A stretch of DNA of 64,000 bases from Thiomicrospira sp. WB1 (lineage in GTDB: Bacteria > Pseudomonadota > Gammaproteobacteria > Thiomicrospirales > Thiomicrospiraceae): the NCBI RefSeq assembly GCF_001507535.1, contig NZ_LQBN01000001.1:496001-560000 (forward strand). Reading direction: 5' to 3'. Under the pieces are notes generated by a model. The model was not told the DNA's origin and ran no database searches. It worked only from the letters and a program-made list of their open reading frames with translations. A program made the translations under genes and the position numbers. Positions 45,434 to 56,723 of this stretch are shown here, piece after piece. How positions within the stretch are numbered: position 1 is the stretch's first letter; every line of letters begins with the position of its first letter.

Positions 45434-46108
45434 TCAGGGTTGAATGTGGGGTTGCATTTGATCGGCCATCAACGCTTCCACGCGATGGGTGAGCGCATCG
45501 ACGCGCTGAGCCAGTTCGTTGACGTCTGTTTCAAATTGCGTCACTTCATGCGGCAGCGGTAATAGCTTGAGTTCAAATTGCAGGTATTCGCGCAATGTGG
45601 TCCAGGCCTTTTCCTGAAGGGAGCGGGTCTGTTCGCGTGCACCGCGCACGGCTTCGCCCGCCTGATGCGCGATTAAATCGCCGGTTAAATGTGAGAGTTG
45701 CTCTTCCCAGTCGATCGACAGTCCGCCAAGGGCAGTGAGAAACTGCCGGGCCAGTGCCTTATCACCCAACAGGGTTTGTGTCGACGTCCCTTGCTCCGGG
45801 CCTTTTTTGAGCCAGCTTAAAAAGTCGGTCTGGATGTGGGCATCGGCCTCACCCATCAAATGCGTCTGCACCACAAATTCTCCGGCCGGATTCTGATCGG
45901 GGACATGATCCGGGTTGGGGTGAAACGTCCAGAACACGGAGAGGCCCAGATCACGAAAAGAGGTTTGCACCACTTTTTCCGCACAGGGCAAAAAGGCTTC
46001 GCCCTGAAGGGTGTCCCAGGCAATGGCCTGATTGATCAGGGGTTGAAGCACCTCCGCCAAAGCTGTTTTGACTAGGCCTGGTGAAAATTGAGGGTCGGTC
46101 GGTGTCAT
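45434..46108 (-). CDS. ubiJ: Ubiquinone biosynthesis accessory factor UbiJ
   Basis: A 224-residue SCP2-like lipid-binding accessory protein of the Ubi metabolon. The central region (VVQTHLMGEADAHIQTDFLSWL, then SIDWEEQLSHLTGDLIAHQAGEAVRG) and the C-terminal helix (VTQFETDVNELAQRVDALTHRVEAL) are typical. An AAGGAG site fixes ATG 46108. A one-mismatch palindrome encodes PGLV at residues 10-13, close to the N-terminus. Flanked by ubiE and ubiB. Confidence 0.9.
   Translation of the reverse strand: MTPTDPQFSPGLVKTALAEVLQPLINQAIAWDTLQGEAFLPCAEKVVQTSFRDLGLSVFWTFHPNPDHVPDQNPAGEFVVQTHLMGEADAHIQTDFLSWLKKGPEQGTSTQTLLGDKALARQFLTALGGLSIDWEEQLSHLTGDLIAHQAGEAVRGAREQTRSLQEKAWTTLREYLQFELKLLPLPHEVTQFETDVNELAQRVDALTHRVEALMADQMQPHIQP
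46071..46082. repeat. Palindrome variant ACTAGGCCTGGT
   Basis: One mismatch at the third base, near the 5' end of ubiJ, read as SPGLV; AT-type flanks TTTTG and GAAAA match the family pattern. Confidence 0.75.
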
Positions 46109-46133
46109 TGCGCTCTCCTTGCCATGCAGGTGA

Positions 46134-46886
46134 TCAGTATTTCCAGCCACGGTGCAAGGCGACGATGCCTTGCGACATGTTCAGATAGTCAGCCTTGTCA
46201 AATCCGGCGTCCAGCATCATCTGCTTGAGGGTTTCCTGATCCGGGTGCATGCGGATGGACTCGGCCAGGTAGCGATAACTGTCTTCGTCGTTGGCGATCC
46301 ATTTGCCCATTTTGGGCAACAGATTGAACGAGTAAAAATCATAGGCTTTGGCCATCAGCGGTTGTGAGACTTTGGAAAATTCCAGAATCATGGCCATGCC
46401 GCCGGGTTTAAGCACGCGCGCCATTTCCGCCAGCGCCTGATCCTTGTTGGTGACGTTGCGCAGGCCAAACGAAATGGTGACCAGGTCAAAGGTGTTGTCG
46501 GGAAAGGTCAGGGCTTCGGCATTGGCCAGAGTGTAGTCGACATTGCCCACGACTCCGGCATCCGTCAGGCGCTCGCGGCCGACGCGCACCATGTTTTCGT
46601 TGATGTCGGCCAGCACCACTTGGCCGCTTGGCCCCACGCGTTTGGCAAAGGCACGGGTCAGGTCGCCGGTGCCACCGGCCAGATCCAGCACCTTGTGGCC
46701 GGGACGGATGCCCGAAAGTTCGATGGCGTGGCGTTTCCACAGGCGGTGAATGCCCAGCGACATCACATCGTTCATCCTGTCATAGTTGGTTGCGACGGAG
46801 TCGAACACGCCTTTGACTCGTTTGACTTTCTCTTCCAGCGGGACTTTGTTAAAGCCAAAATCGGTGGTGCGGTTGTCTGTGTTCAT
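46134..46886 (-). CDS. ubiE: Ubiquinone/menaquinone C-methyltransferase UbiE
   Basis: SAM-dependent C-methylation in quinone synthesis. The 250 residues show [26 protein letters not shown], the SAM motif [15 protein letters not shown], and [26 protein letters not shown]. The start at 46886 has no clear ribosome binding site; a palindrome copy lies eight bases upstream and also borders the stop of the preceding DUF971 gene. It leads the ubiE-ubiJ-ubiB cluster. Confidence 0.97.
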   Translation of the reverse strand: MNTDNRTTDFGFNKVPLEEKVKRVKGVFDSVATNYDRMNDVMSLGIHRLWKRHAIELSGIRPGHKVLDLAGGTGDLTRAFAKRVGPSGQVVLADINENMVRVGRERLTDAGVVGNVDYTLANAEALTFPDNTFDLVTISFGLRNVTNKDQALAEMARVLKPGGMAMILEFSKVSQPLMAKAYDFYSFNLLPKMGKWIANDEDSYRYLAESIRMHPDQETLKQMMLDAGFDKADYLNMSQGIVALHRGWKY

Positions 46887-46893
46887 AAAAATT

Positions 46894-46905
46894 ACCAGGC
46901 CTGGT
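46894..46905. repeat. ACCAGGCCTGGT palindrome, copy 13
   Basis: Exact copy filling the short gap between the DUF971 gene stop and the ubiE start; flanks AAATT and TAAAT. Confidence 0.95.
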
Positions 46906-47291
46906 TAAATCAGCTGTTGGGGATCGGTTTGAATGTCGGGATGTTTGTGACCGGCTTTGAGCAGGCGATTCAGGTAGTCCTGCCAATAGGCATCGTAATG
47001 TTTGCCCAGGTCATAAAGGCGCTCCCAGGTGTAAATGCCGGTGTCGTGACCGTCGTCAAAATGCAGCTTGACCGCGTAGTTGCCGACGGGCGTGATCTCG
47101 TCGATATTGACTTGCTGTTTGCCGGTCTGCAACACTTCCTGGCCCGGCCCGTGCCCGGTGACTTCGGCCGATTGGGAGTAAACCCGCAGGTATTCACACG
47201 GCAGCTCAAAGGTTTCGCCCGTGTCAAAGGCAATCGCCAGCAATCGCGATTTCCGGCGTAATTTGATGTCGGTTGGTTGTGGTTGTGGCAT
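46905..47291 (-). CDS. DUF971 (gamma-butyrobetaine hydroxylase-like N-domain) protein
   Basis: A 128-residue protein with the DUF971 pattern: IKLRRKSRLLAIAFDTGETFELPCEYLRVYS, then VGNYAVKLHFDDGHDTGIYTWERLYDLG. The function is uncertain; family members have been linked to iron-sulfur protein assembly. It starts at ATG 47291 or GTG 47300. It sits between hslU and ubiE on the same strand, a common place for this gene near hslVU and ubi genes. Confidence 0.88.
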   Translation of the reverse strand: MPQPQPTDIKLRRKSRLLAIAFDTGETFELPCEYLRVYSQSAEVTGHGPGQEVLQTGKQQVNIDEITPVGNYAVKLHFDDGHDTGIYTWERLYDLGKHYDAYWQDYLNRLLKAGHKHPDIQTDPQQLI

Positions 47292-47303
47292 GGCAGTCAC
47301 CGT

Positions 47304-48635
47304 TTACAAAATGTATTGCGACAAATCCTGATCCTGTGCCAGATCGCCCAGACGGTCGTTGACGAATTCGGCATCAATGGTCACCGTCTCACCGTGACGG
47401 TCGGGTGCGCTGTAGGAAATGTCTTCCAGCAGGTGCTCCATCACTGTGTGCAGGCGACGTGCGCCGATGTTTTCGGTGGCTTCGTTCACGTCAAAGGCGA
47501 TTTCAGCCAGGCGTTTGATGCCGTCGTCGGTAAAGCTTAGGGTGACGCCTTCGGTGGCCAGCAGCGCCGTGGCCTGTTTGGTCAGTGCGGCTTTGGGTTC
47601 GGTTAGAATGCGCACAAAATCGTCCACTACCAGTGACTTCAATTCCACGCGGATGGGCAGGCGCCCCTGCAACTCGGGAATCAGGTCCGACGGTTTGGAC
47701 AGATGAAAGGCGCCGGACGCCACAAACAGGATGTGATCGGTTTTGATCATGCCGTGCTTGGTGGACACACTGGAGCCTTCGATCAACGGCAAGAGGTCAC
47801 GTTGCACGCCTTCGCGGGAGACATCTCCGCCGCCGGCATCCTGACGCTTGGCCACCTTGTCGATCTCGTCAATAAAGACAATGCCGTTTTGCTCTACGCT
47901 TTCGATGGCTTTGGCCTTGAGATCTTCCTGATCAATCAACCGCTGGGCTTCTTCTTCCACCAGGTGTTTGAACGCCTGTTTGATTGGCAGTTTGCGTTTG
48001 TTCTTTTTGCCGCGGCTCAGGCCTTCGAACATGTCCTGCAACTGATTGGTCATCTCCTCCATGCCCGGGGCGCCCATGATTTCCACATTTGGCGGAGCGG
48101 CGGAGAGTTCGATTTCAATTTCCTTGTCGTCCAGGTCGCCTTCACGCAAGCGCTTGCGAAATTTCTGGCGCGTTTCCGACATGCTGTCGTGGCTTTGCTC
48201 TTCGTAACCGCGAGCCGGCGGCAATAAAATGTCCAAGATCTTTTCTTCGGCCGCGTCTTCAGCCTGGCGCTGAACCGATTCCATTGCCTGTTCGCGGTGC
48301 ATTTTGATCGCGTTTTCGGCCAGGTCCTTGATGATCGAGTCCACTTCGCGTCCCACGTAACCGACTTCGGTGTATTTGGTGGCCTCAACTTTAATGAAAG
48401 GCGCGTTGGCGAGTTTGGCCAGTCTGCGCGCGATTTCGGTTTTGCCCACCCCGGTGGGGCCGATCATCAGGATGTTTTTGGGGGTGACTTCCTGTCGGAG
48501 GTCGTCACCCAGTTGCGCACGTCGCCAGCGATTACGCAGGGCAATGGCGACCGATTTTTTGGCCTCAGCCTGGCCGACGATGTAGTTGTCGAGTTCGTGT
48601 ACGATTTCTTTGGGCGTCATTATCGACTTGCTCAT
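47304..48635 (-). CDS. hslU: HslUV protease ATPase subunit HslU
   Basis: The AAA+ unfoldase of the HslUV protease. The 443 residues begin [22 protein letters not shown] and contain Walker A GPTGVGKT, Walker B VFIDEIDK, the pore loop GYVG and the arginine-rich C-domain, ending in the family C-terminus LSQYIL that docks into HslV. AAGGAA precedes ATG 48635; a longer frame reaches 48839. Its partner hslV is 2.8 kb away on the other strand (51412), not adjacent as usual. Confidence 0.97.
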   Translation of the reverse strand: MSKSIMTPKEIVHELDNYIVGQAEAKKSVAIALRNRWRRAQLGDDLRQEVTPKNILMIGPTGVGKTEIARRLAKLANAPFIKVEATKYTEVGYVGREVDSIIKDLAENAIKMHREQAMESVQRQAEDAAEEKILDILLPPARGYEEQSHDSMSETRQKFRKRLREGDLDDKEIEIELSAAPPNVEIMGAPGMEEMTNQLQDMFEGLSRGKKNKRKLPIKQAFKHLVEEEAQRLIDQEDLKAKAIESVEQNGIVFIDEIDKVAKRQDAGGGDVSREGVQRDLLPLIEGSSVSTKHGMIKTDHILFVASGAFHLSKPSDLIPELQGRLPIRVELKSLVVDDFVRILTEPKAALTKQATALLATEGVTLSFTDDGIKRLAEIAFDVNEATENIGARRLHTVMEHLLEDISYSAPDRHGETVTIDAEFVNDRLGDLAQDQDLSQYIL

Positions 48636-48764
48636 GCGGTTCCTTTTGCCGTTTGTCGAAAAAGACCTCTGATTAGGTGCCGTGACCATGGGGTGGTAAC
48701 GGTGGACGTGTCCGTCCATTCGACGAAAGTGTTCGCTTGGCACGCGTTCGCCGGGTTCAGAGGT

Positions 48765-48794
48765 TTTCCAATCATGAATTTGGTTTATTATAAT
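48765..48794 (+). promoter_or_regulatory. Probable promoter for dapF
   Basis: A perfect TATAAT at 48789-48794 with TTTCCA 18 bp upstream, in the divergent gap between hslU and dapF. Confidence 0.45.
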
Positions 48795-48829
48795 GGACTT
48801 TGCTGTCAAAGAATATGAATAGGAGCCCC

Positions 48830-49732
48830 ATGTTGCCAACCCTTTCCACTGCCGGAGAGTCGCTGTCGTTTCGAAAAATGCAGGGGCTGGGCAATGATTT
48901 TATGGTGATTGACGCCACCGAATCCAACCCCCATTTGACCCCGGAAGAGATTCAGGCCTGGTCCGATCGCCATTTCGGTGTGGGCTTTGACCAATTGTTG
49001 ATGGTTGAAACCACGCAAACCGCTGGGGTCGATTTTCGTTATCGGATTTTCAATGCCGATGGCTCCGAAGTGGCGCAATGTGGCAATGGCGCACGCTGTT
49101 TCGCGCGGTTTGTGGTGGACAAGGGGCTCACAGACAAGCGTGAAATCACCGTGGAAACCGCCTCGGGCGTGATTGTGCTCTATGTGCGCGAGGACGGTTG
49201 GGTGCGGGTCAATATGGGGCACCCGCGTTTCGCCCCCGCGGACTTACCCTTTAAAGCTGATGGCGTCCAGCCAAACTATGAACTGGCGCTGGAAGAGCAA
49301 ACGGTGTCAATCGGGGCGGTTTCCATGGGTAATCCGCATGCGCTGGTTCTGGTGGACGACGTTGAGAGCGCGCCTGTCGCCAGTTGGGGCCCGCAGATTG
49401 AGGCGCACGGACGGTTTCCCGAACGGGTGAATGTGGGCTTTGCCGAAGTGCTCGGTGATGAGGCCATTCGTTTGCGCGTGTATGAGCGCGGTGCGGGTGA
49501 AACGCTGGCCTGTGGCACCGGGGCCTGTGCGGCCATGGTGATTCTCAGGCAATGGGGGCAGGTGGGTGCCCAAGTCAGGGTCGAACTCAAAGGTGGCCCT
49601 TTGCAGATCGAATGGTCGGGTGAGGAAACGGACCCTGTGTGGATGACGGGGCCGGCAGAAACCGTGTTCGACGGCGAAATCCCGAGGTCAGTCAAGCCAG
49701 CGGCGGAGGGCGGTCATGTCGAGTCTGATTAA
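48830..49732 (+). CDS. dapF: Diaminopimelate epimerase
   Basis: Converts LL- to meso-diaminopimelate for lysine and peptidoglycan. The two catalytic cysteines are Cys84 in QCGNGARC and Cys228 in ACGTGACA. The 300-residue length is slightly above the usual 275, because of an N-terminal extension before [16 protein letters not shown] precedes ATG 48830; ATG 48815 is another in-frame choice. It overlaps the DUF484 gene by 17 bases in the classical dapF-DUF484-xerC order. Confidence 0.96.
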   Translation: MLPTLSTAGESLSFRKMQGLGNDFMVIDATESNPHLTPEEIQAWSDRHFGVGFDQLLMVETTQTAGVDFRYRIFNADGSEVAQCGNGARCFARFVVDKGLTDKREITVETASGVIVLYVREDGWVRVNMGHPRFAPADLPFKADGVQPNYELALEEQTVSIGAVSMGNPHALVLVDDVESAPVASWGPQIEAHGRFPERVNVGFAEVLGDEAIRLRVYERGAGETLACGTGACAAMVILRQWGQVGAQVRVELKGGPLQIEWSGEETDPVWMTGPAETVFDGEIPRSVKPAAEGGHVESD

Positions 49733-50393
49733 CGATTTGCACGCCGAAGACGTGGCGGAATACCTCAATCACAACCGTCAGTTTTTTCATGTGTTTCCAA
49801 GCCTGTTGGGTGAACTGAGCATTCCACACCCAAAGACGGGGGAAGAAATTTCCCTTTTGGAACGCCAGGTGCATCAGCTGCGACAGCAACGTGATCAGTT
49901 GCAGACCGAAGTCGATACCCTCAAAGACGTGGTAGGCGAAAACGGCCAGTTGTTGCATAAGGTGTATGCCATGGCCTACCGTTTGTTGGCGGCGCAAACC
50001 AATGACGCAGCGGTGGCCGAGATTTATCAGACCATGGACAGAGTGTTTGAGGTGGAGGCCATGACCCTCGTGACCTGGGAAATGCCGAGTGAATCGGTGC
50101 CCGGCTTGCATCAGCTGGGCTTGTCGCAGCAATGGTCACAAAGTTTGAAGAATGCATTAGAACCGGGGGAGCCGCGTTGTGGGTTTCTGGAACCGGGCTG
50201 GCAGGACGGTTTGTTTCAAACCCAGGCGGCCATGCAAACCGTGTGTGTGATGCCGCTGGGTGAGCAACGTGTGTGGGGCGCCTTGGCTTTGGGCGCCAGC
50301 AGCGACCGCTTTCATCCGGATTTGGGCACGTATTTTTTGACGGTGATGGGCCAGATGATCTCTGCCCGGTTGGCAAGGTTGTTTGATGCATGA
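49716..50393 (+). CDS. DUF484 protein
   Basis: A 225-residue cytoplasmic protein. The N-terminus [40 protein letters not shown] is the DUF484 signature; a coiled coil follows, then a GAF-like domain to the end. Function unknown, though it is conserved between dapF and xerC across gammaproteobacteria. It overlaps both neighbours, so translation is coupled. Confidence 0.92.
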   Translation: MSSLINDLHAEDVAEYLNHNRQFFHVFPSLLGELSIPHPKTGEEISLLERQVHQLRQQRDQLQTEVDTLKDVVGENGQLLHKVYAMAYRLLAAQTNDAAVAEIYQTMDRVFEVEAMTLVTWEMPSESVPGLHQLGLSQQWSQSLKNALEPGEPRCGFLEPGWQDGLFQTQAAMQTVCVMPLGEQRVWGALALGASSDRFHPDLGTYFLTVMGQMISARLARLFDA

Positions 50394-51394
50394 AGCGAAT
50401 GGCGGATAGGGGCACAGATCACGCAATCCATCTCTGGAGGGCCTTTGAAGCCCTCAGTGTCCGCAAAGGTCAATCGGCGCTGACGCGTCAGAATTACGCC
50501 CGCGATGTGAGCGCGTTCGTTTGGTTTTTTCTGACCTACCACGGACAGACACGGTCGCAAGCGCCTTCTGAAAAGACCCTATCACAAAACAACCAGGCCT
50601 GGTTATTGCAGTCCTTTGAGAAGTGGGCCGATGTGCAAGCCTCCGATGTGCAGGCATTTTTGGCCGAACGCATGAGTCAGGGCATCAGCGCGCGCACCGT
50701 GGCGCGTCAGTTGTCGGCCCTGCGCAGTTTTTATCGATTCTTGCTTGAACAGGGGCAGGTGTCTCACAACCCCGCGGCCGACGTCAAAGCGCCCAAACAA
50801 CCCAAGCCCCTGCCCAAAAGCCTGGATGTGGATCGCACCAGCCAATTGCTGGATCAACCGCTGGAAACCTGGCAGGACGTGCGCAATCAGGCCATTTTCG
50901 AGCTGCTCTATTCTTCTGGATTGCGTCTGGCCGAGTGTGCCGCGCTGGATGTTCGTCAGGGGTTGGACAAGTTGCGGGAAGGGTGGCTGGAGGTGATCGC
51001 GGGCAAGGGCAATAAAGACCGTTTGGTGCCCGTCGGTGAAAAAGCCCAGGCTGCGCTCACAGATTGGTTGTCGATTCGATCTGAGCACAGTGCTGCTGAT
51101 GAAACCGCCTTGTTTGTCAACCGACAGGGACGTCGGCTCAGTGCTCGCGCCATCCAGCAACAACTCAAGCAACGAGCGCAGAAAGCCGGGCTGCCCATGT
51201 CGGTCTCGCCCCATCGATTGCGCCATGCCTGTGCCACCCATGTGTTAGAATCCAGTGGCGATTTGCGCGCGGTGCAGGATCTGTTGGGGCACGCCAATTT
51301 GAGCACCACACAAATCTACACTCACCTGGATATGCAACATCTGGCCCAGGTCTATGATCAGACGCATCCGCGCAGCAAAAAACCGAACGACTAG
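50390..51394 (+). CDS. xerC: Tyrosine recombinase XerC
   Basis: Resolves chromosome dimers at dif together with XerD. The catalytic set is visible: Arg in [13 protein letters not shown], Lys in [25 protein letters not shown] and the tyrosine in IYTHLD. At 334 residues it is longer than the usual 300; the extra length includes a stretch in the N-terminal core-binding domain (about residues 52-75) in which a palindrome copy encodes NQAWL. This looks like an in-frame insertion. The start overlaps the DUF484 stop. Confidence 0.94.
   Translation: MKRMADRGTDHAIHLWRAFEALSVRKGQSALTRQNYARDVSAFVWFFLTYHGQTRSQAPSEKTLSQNNQAWLLQSFEKWADVQASDVQAFLAERMSQGISARTVARQLSALRSFYRFLLEQGQVSHNPAADVKAPKQPKPLPKSLDVDRTSQLLDQPLETWQDVRNQAIFELLYSSGLRLAECAALDVRQGLDKLREGWLEVIAGKGNKDRLVPVGEKAQAALTDWLSIRSEHSAADETALFVNRQGRRLSARAIQQQLKQRAQKAGLPMSVSPHRLRHACATHVLESSGDLRAVQDLLGHANLSTTQIYTHLDMQHLAQVYDQTHPRSKKPND
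50592..50603. repeat. ACCAGGCCTGGT palindrome, copy 14
   Basis: Exact copy within the extra N-terminal segment of xerC, read as NQAWL; flanks AAACA and TATTG. Confidence 0.95.
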
Positions 51395-51411
51395 CAGCAA
51401 ACGAGGCAATT

Positions 51412-51981
51412 ATGAGCGAGCACACGGACGCGAGCACCTTTTACGGCACCACGATACTATGCGCCAAACGAGGCAATCAAATGGTCATCGGCGGCGATGG
51501 GCAGGTCACACTCGGGCATGTGGTGATGAAAGGCAATGCGCGCAAAGTGCGCCGTTTGTACCATGGGAAAATTCTCGCGGGGTTTGCCGGAGCCACCGCG
51601 GATGCGTTTACGTTGTTTGAGCGCTTTGAAGGCAAATTGCAATCGCACAACGGCCAATTGATGCGCGCCGCCGTGGAAATGGCCAAAGACTGGCGCACCG
51701 ACCGCGCCCTGCGTAAGCTCGAAGCCATGATGCTGGTGGCCGATAACGACAATATGTTGTTGATTTCCGGCACGGGCGATGTGATCGAACCGGCGCATGA
51801 CTTTATTGCCATCGGCTCCGGCGGCAGCTACGCCCATTCCGCCGCTCAGGCCCTGATGGACAACACGGATTTGTCGGCCAAAGACGTGGTGGAAAAAGCC
51901 CTCAACATTGCCGGCGATTTGTGCATTTACACCAACCATAATCTGACCATCGAAGTACTGGATGGCGAGTCATCAGCGTGA
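51412..51981 (+). CDS. hslV: HslUV protease proteolytic subunit HslV
   Basis: The N-terminal-nucleophile protease of HslUV. The catalytic threonine is expected to be Thr13, in G-T-T-I-L-C, after removal of a 12-residue propeptide; that propeptide is longer than the single Met of the E. coli protein. [26 protein letters not shown] and [17 protein letters not shown] are typical. It follows xerC directly, the normal order, but hslU does not follow it. Confidence 0.96.
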   Translation: MSEHTDASTFYGTTILCAKRGNQMVIGGDGQVTLGHVVMKGNARKVRRLYHGKILAGFAGATADAFTLFERFEGKLQSHNGQLMRAAVEMAKDWRTDRALRKLEAMMLVADNDNMLLISGTGDVIEPAHDFIAIGSGGSYAHSAAQALMDNTDLSAKDVVEKALNIAGDLCIYTNHNLTIEVLDGESSA

Positions 51982-51997
51982 AACACGGGAGTAAACC

Positions 51998-52585
51998 ATG
52001 GCTGCAGAATCTGAAAACAACCCCTTGTTGACCGACAGCGAATCGAGTGTCTGTGACCGTGAACGCAGCCGCACCGAGAAAGGCTTTGAAGGCGTATTGT
52101 GGAACAGCCGTTTTGTGGTTCTACTGGCGGTGATTGCCAGTCTGATCATGGCCTTTGGCATTTTTTATCTGACCACGATTGATGTGTACTACACCATCGC
52201 TCATCTCTCACACTACCACGAACTGGCAGACGCCGACCGAGCCGAACTCAAGGCACAGACGGTCGCCCACGTGGTTGCTGCCGTCGATGGTTTTCTGCTC
52301 GGCACCATTATGCTGATCTTTGCGCTCGGGCTGTATGAGCTGTTTATCAACAAAATACAGGCCGCCGAAGGCAAACAAAGCGCAAGTCAGATACTGATCA
52401 TCAACAGCCTGGATGACCTCAAAAACAAACTCGCCAAAGTGATTCTGCTGATTTTGATCGTCATGTTTTTCGAGCAGGCGCTGTTTCTCAAACCCACCAC
52501 CCCGCTGGAACTGCTCTACTACTCATTGGCGATCGTGCTGGTCGCGTTAGCCCTATACTTCTCGCAAAAAGCCTACAGCAAATAG
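51998..52585 (+). CDS. YqhA/UPF0114-family membrane protein
   Basis: A 195-residue inner-membrane protein with about four helices. FEGVLWNSRFVVLLAVIASLIMAFGIFYLTTIDV and AAVDGFLLGTIMLIFALGLYELFINKI are characteristic of UPF0114. Function unknown. GGAG lies before ATG 51998. It is separated from hslV by only 16 bases and is probably the last gene of the dapF operon. Confidence 0.85.
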   Translation: MAAESENNPLLTDSESSVCDRERSRTEKGFEGVLWNSRFVVLLAVIASLIMAFGIFYLTTIDVYYTIAHLSHYHELADADRAELKAQTVAHVVAAVDGFLLGTIMLIFALGLYELFINKIQAAEGKQSASQILIINSLDDLKNKLAKVILLILIVMFFEQALFLKPTTPLELLYYSLAIVLVALALYFSQKAYSK

Positions 52586-52608
52586 AGCGAAAATCAGCTC
52601 CATTTTTC

Positions 52609-52620
52609 ACCAGGCCTGGT
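52609..52620. repeat. ACCAGGCCTGGT palindrome, copy 15
   Basis: Exact copy between convergent yqhA and DUF2189 genes, next to the minus-strand terminator; flanks TTTTC and AAAAA. Confidence 0.95.
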
Positions 52621-52648
52621 AAAAAAAGCCCCGGGCTTGGACCGGGGC
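52621..52648 (-). terminator. Terminator of the DUF2189 gene
   Basis: GCCCCGG pairs with CCGGGGC (52628-52634, 52642-52648). On the minus strand the hairpin is followed by seven T residues, which run straight into palindrome copy 15. Confidence 0.85.
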
Positions 52649-52683
52649 GAATGAGGAAATAGGTATGTTGAAGGTTTGGTGAT

Positions 52684-53502
52684 TTACTCTGCCTGATCTT
52701 CAAATTCGATCAGGTCATTAAAGGCGTGCCAGCTGGCGTAGCCCAGCAACGGCATGATCACCACCATGAGCAGGCCGACGGTGACCAATCCCAGTATGAC
52801 CATTGCCCCGATGGTGATGGCCCAAGCGGTCATGACGGCTTTGTTTTCCATGACCACCTGATAGCTCAAAATCATGGCGGAAATGGCGCTGACCTTTGGG
52901 TCTTTCAGCATCAGCGGAATGGTGACCACACTGATGGCAAAGGCAAACGCGGCAGCAATCAACACTAACAGGGCAAAGTAGGCCATAAACGCCCAGCCAG
53001 CTTGAGAGCTTATAAAGCCCATAATGCCTTCCCCGGTTTCAACGATCATCAGATTGTCAGACTGAGCAACGGCGGTAATCATGGGCAGGAAATTGACCGA
53101 CACGAGCACAATCACACCGAGTGACAGGGCATAGAGTACAAAATTAGCCGTGTTATGCCGCCAGACGGTCATGGATTGCCACAGGTCAGGCTTTTTGCCT
53201 TGTTGCATTTGCTGAGAGATGGCGTACAGACCCGTTGCGAGAAACGGTGACAGCATGACAAAGAAGGTGGCTGTTTTGAAAATCATGATGGGTTCGGCTT
53301 GATAGGCACCATACACCAGCATCACGGCCAGGGTCATGATCAGCCCGTAGAAGAGCGATGCCAATGGTGCGTTGGCCATGTCCATCCAGCCTTGTTTGAG
53401 CCAGTGGCCAATGTCGCGCATTTGCCGATCCTTGGATACCAAGTGCTCACCGTTCTCCGTCACATGGTGGTGAATGCTTGAGCGAGAAATGGCATGTTCC
53501 AT
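52684..53502 (-). CDS. DUF2189 membrane protein
   Basis: A 272-residue inner-membrane protein with about six helices. The short cytoplasmic N-terminus leads to GHWLKQGWMDMANAPLASLFYGLIMTL, the usual start of DUF2189, and the C-terminus ends with PLLGYASWHAFNDLI. The function is unknown, though members are often near respiratory genes. AAGGAGG gives a strong ribosome site at 53502. Monocistronic with its own terminator. Confidence 0.88.
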   Translation of the reverse strand: MEHAISRSSIHHHVTENGEHLVSKDRQMRDIGHWLKQGWMDMANAPLASLFYGLIMTLAVMLVYGAYQAEPIMIFKTATFFVMLSPFLATGLYAISQQMQQGKKPDLWQSMTVWRHNTANFVLYALSLGVIVLVSVNFLPMITAVAQSDNLMIVETGEGIMGFISSQAGWAFMAYFALLVLIAAAFAFAISVVTIPLMLKDPKVSAISAMILSYQVVMENKAVMTAWAITIGAMVILGLVTVGLLMVVIMPLLGYASWHAFNDLIEFEDQAE

Positions 53503-53734
53503 CGTAACCTCCTTGCCTTGTTCAGGCGTTAAAAGACCGAATTATTCAGAAAAACAAGTGGTTAATTTCTGAGTGGCCAATAAGGTTACTTTCATTTGTA
53601 CGGATTTTTGAGTTGCTTTTAAAATTAAATTTGTTAATTATTTATTACTGTTGTTTATAAAGCTGGTCTTTTGGGGTCATTGAGAAATAAGACTTTCCTA
53701 ATATTAGAAGTTGGTTTTCAACTTGTTGTTTTAA

Positions 53735-53763
53735 TTGGTTTGCTCGAAACTGTTTGGTATTAT
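53735..53763 (+). promoter_or_regulatory. Probable promoter of the FecR/Slam/cyclase operon
   Basis: TTGGTT (53735-53740) and TATTAT (53758-53763) with 17-bp spacing, 27 bp before the first start codon. The 288-bp gap from 53503 is markedly AT-rich and otherwise empty. Confidence 0.45.
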
Positions 53764-53790
53764 TTCCAGTCATAGATAAGGGAATTGATT

Positions 53791-56721
<2,931 letters not shown>

Positions 56722-56723
56722 CT

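Noticed and set aside
48951-48962. TTCAGGCCTGGT in dapF (read as IQAW) as another palindrome copy
   Set aside because: It has two mismatches in the left arm and lacks the palindrome, so it may simply be chance codon use.
53503-53790. A small RNA or toxin gene in the AT-rich gap before the FecR gene
   Set aside because: No open frame with a ribosome site and no hairpin-terminator pair was found; a promoter is the only supported element.
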